From Candidatus Ornithospirochaeta avicola (GTDB lineage: Bacteria > Spirochaetota > Spirochaetia > Sphaerochaetales > Sphaerochaetaceae), in the NCBI GenBank assembly GCA_019113245.1, contig DXHU01000016.1, forward strand, positions 1 through 64,000: a DNA stretch of 64,000 nt, written 5' to 3'. Both the position numbers and the translations under genes were made by a program. The notes beneath the pieces were generated by a model. The model was given only the letters and a program-made list of their open reading frames with translations. It was not told the origin of the DNA and did no database searches. This document shows, piece after piece, positions 60,179 through 64,000 of this stretch (its first letter is position 1; the number at the start of each line of letters is the position of its first letter).

Positions 60179-62197
60179 TTAATATGTTTTTTCAAGGTTT
60201 TTGCGGATTACAGTGTTCTCCGCATTCAAAAGGCCCCAGTCAGATGAAGATATTTCCTCTGCGGCAAGTTTTGCTTTCTTTATGATTTCATAATCCCTTG
60301 CAAGGTCTGCAAATTTCATGGAAATAAAGCCGGACTGCCTGTTTCCTGTAATCTCTCCCGGCCCTCTTATTTCCAGATCCTTTTCAGCAATGAGGAATCC
60401 GTCATTGGTATTTCTCATTATCTTCAGCCTTTCTTTTCCATCCTCGCTTATCTGATCTGAGTAGACCAGAAAGCAGTAGGAAGCAAGAGAGGATCTTCCG
60501 ACTCTTCCCCTCAGCTGGTGAAGGGCGGCAAGCCCGAAGCGCTCTGCATGCTCTATGACTATCACAGTGGCCTTCGGTATGTCGATTCCCACCTCAATAA
60601 CACTTGTTGAGACAAGATAGTCAAGCTCTCCTTTCTGAAACGAATTCAGTATTCCTATCTTCTCATCCTCATCGAGTTTTGAGTGTATTATTCTAGATCT
60701 TCTTTCCGGGTATATTTTCTTAAGCTCCTCGTACATCGAAGTCACGGCCTTCAGGTCAGAGGCTTCCGTCTCTTCGATTCTCGGATAGACAAAATAAGCC
60801 TGATGCGAGCGTGCAAACTCAACTTCTATTGCCTTGAACATATCTTCCCTTTTTCTTTCAGAAACAAGGTATGTCTTTATGTCTTTTCTCCCATACGGTT
60901 TTTCCTTTATTGTGGAGATATCCATATTTGCATAGAAGGTGAGGGCAAGTGTCCTCGGAATCGGAGTTGCCGTCATGAAGAGGACATCAGCATTTCTTCC
61001 TTTTCCTTCAAGCTCCTTCATCTGCTCAACTCCGAAGCGGTGCATCTCGTCAATTATTGCAAGGCGCAGATTCTTGAAGTGTACATCCATCGAGAAAAGC
61101 GCATGTGTCCCTATAAGGATATCTATGTTCCCGCTTTCCAGGTTTTCAAGAAGCAGTCTTCTTTCCTTTCCCTTTGTTTCTCCGGAAAGGAAAGCAATCT
61201 TTATTCCAAGGGGAAGAAGCAGCTTTGCGGCATTTTCTGCATGCTGCTTTGCAAGCAGCTCCGTAGGTGCCATGAATGCGCACTGTCCTTTCTTTGCTAT
61301 CACATTAAGCGATGCCAGATATGCGACAAGCGTCTTTCCTGATCCTACATCTCCCTGAAGAAGCCTTGTCATCCGGCTTTTGCTTTCTATGTCGCTTCTT
61401 ATTTCATCAAGTGCATCTTTCTGAGCGGCTGTAAGAGAAAAGGGAAGAGAGGAAATAAGTTTTTTCTCAAGCTCTGTTTCTCTCCCTTTTCCTCTGTTTT
61501 CTTTTTTTCCTCTTGTCCTGAGCGCAGAAAGCTCAAGATAAAAGAGCTCTTCAAACGCAAGGCTCTTTCTTGCCATTTCTGCTTGCTGCAGGTCTTTGGG
61601 AAAATGAAGGGAAAAGAAAGCATCCTTTCTTCTCATGAGTGAAAAGGCCTCATAGAAAGAAGAGGGAAGGGTGTCTTCTATCTCAGCTGAAAGGAGCGCC
61701 GATCTGACTGCCTGGCGCACTGTATTCTCATTGAGCTTTCCTGTTAAAGGATAAATGGGAAGAATCTGCCCGATTCCAAGTTCCTCTTTCGTCCTCTTTA
61801 TCTCGAAAGAGGATGTCTCATATCTGCCCTTGTCCAGTCTGTTAATGACGGCAGAGATATAATATTCCTCTCCGCTTATTAAAAATCTTTCAAGATATTC
61901 TCTGTTGAATGCCAGTATGCTGAGCTTCTTCTGGTCATCATCTTCTGCATCGATCTTAAAGACCTTTCTTCCTTTTGCAATAAATGATGATTTTCCTGTT
62001 ATCCTTATTCTGCAGTATATATGACGGTCTTCGTCTCCGGGATGAATTGAGGAAAGCCTCTTTTCATATCTCCTGTCTTCATAAGCTCTGGGAACAAAGG
62101 AGATAAGGTCTTTTATTGTCCTTATCCCAAGTGATGCAAAATCCTTTGCACGAGCCTTTCCTATATTGCTGAGGCAGGAGATATCTCTATCAATCAT
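60179..62197 (-). CDS. recG: ATP-dependent DNA helicase RecG
   Basis: A 672-residue branch-migrating helicase. The N-terminal wedge/OB domain (about 1-200) begins with a helix-hairpin-like IGKARAKDFASLGI; the helicase core has GDVGSGKTLVAYLA, IIDEMHRFGVEQ (DEMH instead of the more usual DEQH), TATPIPRTLAL, and the C-terminal QLRGRVGRSS, followed by RGPGEITGNRQSG. It remodels stalled forks and Holliday junctions. ATG 62197 overlaps yggT by 4 bases. Confidence 0.96.
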   Translation of the reverse strand: MIDRDISCLSNIGKARAKDFASLGIRTIKDLISFVPRAYEDRRYEKRLSSIHPGDEDRHIYCRIRITGKSSFIAKGRKVFKIDAEDDDQKKLSILAFNREYLERFLISGEEYYISAVINRLDKGRYETSSFEIKRTKEELGIGQILPIYPLTGKLNENTVRQAVRSALLSAEIEDTLPSSFYEAFSLMRRKDAFFSLHFPKDLQQAEMARKSLAFEELFYLELSALRTRGKKENRGKGRETELEKKLISSLPFSLTAAQKDALDEIRSDIESKSRMTRLLQGDVGSGKTLVAYLASLNVIAKKGQCAFMAPTELLAKQHAENAAKLLLPLGIKIAFLSGETKGKERRLLLENLESGNIDILIGTHALFSMDVHFKNLRLAIIDEMHRFGVEQMKELEGKGRNADVLFMTATPIPRTLALTFYANMDISTIKEKPYGRKDIKTYLVSERKREDMFKAIEVEFARSHQAYFVYPRIEETEASDLKAVTSMYEELKKIYPERRSRIIHSKLDEDEKIGILNSFQKGELDYLVSTSVIEVGIDIPKATVIVIEHAERFGLAALHQLRGRVGRSSLASYCFLVYSDQISEDGKERLKIMRNTNDGFLIAEKDLEIRGPGEITGNRQSGFISMKFADLARDYEIIKKAKLAAEEISSSDWGLLNAENTVIRKNLEKTY

Positions 62198-62784
62198 ATT
62201 GGGATGTATCTTAGCGCTGCTGTTGCAAGAAATGCAAAGGCATATTTCAGGCCAAAGTAAAGGATAATCATTATGACAAGCATTATGAGAGTGCTCATCC
62301 AGCGCTTTGGAATGCTGTGAGGAAAGAAGATGCGGTTTATTTTCTTCTCAATCGGGTCCAGAAATGACGGCATGCTGTTTATTCCGTAGCTGAAGGATCC
62401 GTTTGTAAAGCATGCAATCATCTTCATTACAAGCAGGATGATTGCGAGAATCAGGAAGATGGAGACTGCGTAGCTCCATATTGCTGAAATGAAGAGGTAG
62501 CATATTATTGAAAGCCTCATTATCCCAAGCTGTGCATATGTTGAGAATACAGCCTGTACAACAGCAAGAAGTCCGATTGCGACAAGCGGTGAGAAATCAA
62601 GGAAGCCGAGTCTCATTCTCCTTGAACGGAAAAGATTGAGGTATGGGTCCACTATTGAAGAAAGATAATATGAAATAGAACCCGGGCGATTGTACGGGAT
62701 GAGCCATGACATGAAGATACGCACCCATATGAGCAGGGAATACACGCTCAGTAGTTTAGAAATGAAATCTGCTATCTGTACCAT
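62194..62784 (-). CDS. YggT-family membrane protein
   Basis: A 196-residue integral membrane protein with two YggT units: WLIPYNRPGSISYYLSSIVD then PYLNLFRS, and later a second PFLDPIEKKINRIFFP-like block. Each unit has two membrane helices. The function is uncertain; relatives are linked to osmotic stress, cell shape or cytochrome assembly. It starts 9 bp after the dnaE stop and overlaps recG. Confidence 0.85.
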   Translation of the reverse strand: MVQIADFISKLLSVYSLLIWVRIFMSWLIPYNRPGSISYYLSSIVDPYLNLFRSRRMRLGFLDFSPLVAIGLLAVVQAVFSTYAQLGIMRLSIICYLFISAIWSYAVSIFLILAIILLVMKMIACFTNGSFSYGINSMPSFLDPIEKKINRIFFPHSIPKRWMSTLIMLVIMIILYFGLKYAFAFLATAALRYIPI

Positions 62785-62793
62785 AGAATAAAA

Positions 62794-64000
62794 CTAATAA
62801 ATTACGAGGTTCTCGACAACGGGAAGCTCTCTTATCTCCTTTATTGCATCTGCCGAATATTTCAGTCCCATATTGAACGGGAGTTTTACTGCTTCTTTTT
62901 CCCACCCGAGGGCAAGGTACACCGGATTGTCTCCGCTGTAAGCGGTGATGACATTTTTCAGCTCCTCAAGAGCCCCTTCATCCCTCAAGTGCGAAGAAGA
63001 GAGATAGATCATTATCTTTTCAATTGAAAGAGGTGCAAGAAGCTCCGGGGCAGTTGCTTCTTCTATTACAAAGTTTACTGAGTCCCCTCTATCCGATATC
63101 TGTCCGGTAAAACCGTAAATGCCATCGTTTTCTATCATCTGTGAAAACTTTGCATAGACTTTAGGGAACATTACTGCCTCGATTTCTCCTTCCTTTGTCT
63201 GAAGGTTAAGCGCGGCCATCTTCTCTTCCTTCTTTGTTTTCAGGACCTTGATCTGAGTGACCATTGCAATGAGGTTCACATCCCTTGCGCGCGGAAGCGA
63301 GGATATGTCATCAAGGCTTATTCTCACGCATTCGCTTATCTTGTCACGGTATTTGTCAAGAGGATGGCCTGAGATATAGAATCCCATCATCTCCTTTTCT
63401 GTTCTCAGCTTCTCGTCTTGACTCCAGTCCGGAACATTCTTCATCGTGAAGGTGTTCATCACCTCATCATCTCCAAAGAGAGACATCTGTCCGCCCCTTG
63501 TCATCTCTCTTGTGCCCTTGTCATATTGAAGGGCATCCTCGATGTTAGCACAAAGCATGGCTCTGTTCTTTTCAAGCGAGTCAAAGGCTCCTGCCTTTAC
63601 AAGGGATTCAAGCAGACGGGAGTTCGGGCTTTCTTTCTGGCGAGAAATGAAGTCTATGAAACTTGTGTAGGCTCCGTTCTTTTCCCTTTCCTTGACAATT
63701 TCCTCAACTGCATTCTCGCCGACATTCTTTATGCCTGCCAGCCCGTAGACAATGTCTCCTTCAGATACATTGAAGTGCTTGTCCGAGCGGTTTATGTCCG
63801 GAGGAAGGATCCTGAGATTCATCTGCGGAGCAAGATTTAAATATTCCTTAAACTTGTCAGGGTTTCTCATCTCGTTCGTGAGGTTTGCGGCAAGGAACTC
63901 TGCGGGGAAATTCGCTTTCAGGTACGCTGTCTGATATGCAACGACAGAGTAGGCGACTGCATGGCTCTTATTGAATCCGTATCCTGCAAAAGGCTCGAGG
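62794..64000 (-). CDS. dnaE: DNA polymerase III alpha subunit, 3' part
   Basis: C-terminal part of DnaE; the 5' end lies beyond the window. The frame is open to 64000 with FAGYGFNKSHAVAYSVVAY, QTAYLKANFPAEFLAANL, then LPPDINRSD, a helix-hairpin-helix region (GLAGIKNVGENAVEEIV) and an OB fold (about residues 200-300 of the visible part, VNLIAMVTQIKVLKTKK). It is the replicative polymerase subunit. The last residues (LVIY) are followed nine bases later by yggT, probably in the same transcript. Confidence 0.95.
   Translation of the reverse strand, partial: LEPFAGYGFNKSHAVAYSVVAYQTAYLKANFPAEFLAANLTNEMRNPDKFKEYLNLAPQMNLRILPPDINRSDKHFNVSEGDIVYGLAGIKNVGENAVEEIVKEREKNGAYTSFIDFISRQKESPNSRLLESLVKAGAFDSLEKNRAMLCANIEDALQYDKGTREMTRGGQMSLFGDDEVMNTFTMKNVPDWSQDEKLRTEKEMMGFYISGHPLDKYRDKISECVRISLDDISSLPRARDVNLIAMVTQIKVLKTKKEEKMAALNLQTKEGEIEAVMFPKVYAKFSQMIENDGIYGFTGQISDRGDSVNFVIEEATAPELLAPLSIEKIMIYLSSSHLRDEGALEELKNVITAYSGDNPVYLALGWEKEAVKLPFNMGLKYSADAIKEIRELPVVENLVIY

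Noticed and set aside
1-64000. CRISPR arrays, tRNA or rRNA genes, prophage
   Set aside because: No regularly spaced repeats, no cloverleaf-like sequence and no phage structural genes were seen anywhere in the window.

Overview
This window reads as a piece of chromosome from an anaerobic, probably host-associated spirochaete (Sphaerochaetaceae or Treponema-like; inference, not tested by any search). The pointers are: many secreted proteins whose signal peptides end in Leu-Phe-Ala, several small lipoproteins with relaxed lipoboxes, outer-membrane-barrel proteins, pyruvate:ferredoxin oxidoreductase and NADP-glutamate dehydrogenase instead of respiratory genes, and an enlarged RecJ. No tRNA, rRNA, CRISPR array, prophage or complete insertion sequence was recognised.

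Layout. 1-3.5 kb: edge of a TIGR04076-like gene with an internal stop, a LacI-type operator, then an operon on the minus strand (guanine deaminase, SDR oxidoreductase, auxin-efflux-type permease). 3.5-6.6 kb: MATE pump, a LysR-like protein with a damaged DNA-binding head, and a BrnT/BrnA toxin-antitoxin pair enclosed by a 38-bp direct repeat. 6.7-17.2 kb: protein quality control and housekeeping (tig-clpP-clpX, NrnA-type DHH phosphoesterase, a gene behind a sigma-54 promoter, rdgB, pepF, an HD hydrolase, a TtcA-type thiolase). 17.2-22.5 kb: a FecR-like secreted protein and a barrel protein that look like one gene interrupted at an A9 run, then mutL. 22.5-30.1 kb (minus): lipoprotein, acyltransferase, dihydroorotate-dehydrogenase-like protein, serC, serA, rpsU, recJ, recO. 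30.2-38 kb: DUF4105 protein, arcC, lon, U32 peptidase, a secreted protein, a glycosyltransferase, and a 58-residue histone-H1/Hc1-like protein. 38.2-41.3 kb: second copy of a 114-bp repeat, then a two-component system next to a PepSY protein with a matching direct-repeat operator. 41.3-53 kb: iron alcohol dehydrogenase, a double-receiver/PEP-binding-domain fusion, gdhA, a mini HTH protein, an S9 peptidase and nifJ behind a large dyad. 53-58.5 kb: patatin, WYL regulator with twin palindromes, and a roughly 1020-residue lipoprotein gene interrupted by a G10 tract. 58.6-64 kb: slyX-like gene, acyl-ACP thioesterase, rsmD, recG, yggT and the 3' end of dnaE.

The main novelty signals are two long surface-protein genes, each interrupted only at a homopolymer run (G10 and A9), suggesting slippage-controlled or phase-variable expression; the repeat-bounded toxin-antitoxin insert; a dispersed 114-bp leader repeat; a group of genes that seem to be transcribed as leaderless mRNAs from extended -10 promoters lying 6-8 bases before ATG; and several previously unassigned operators.
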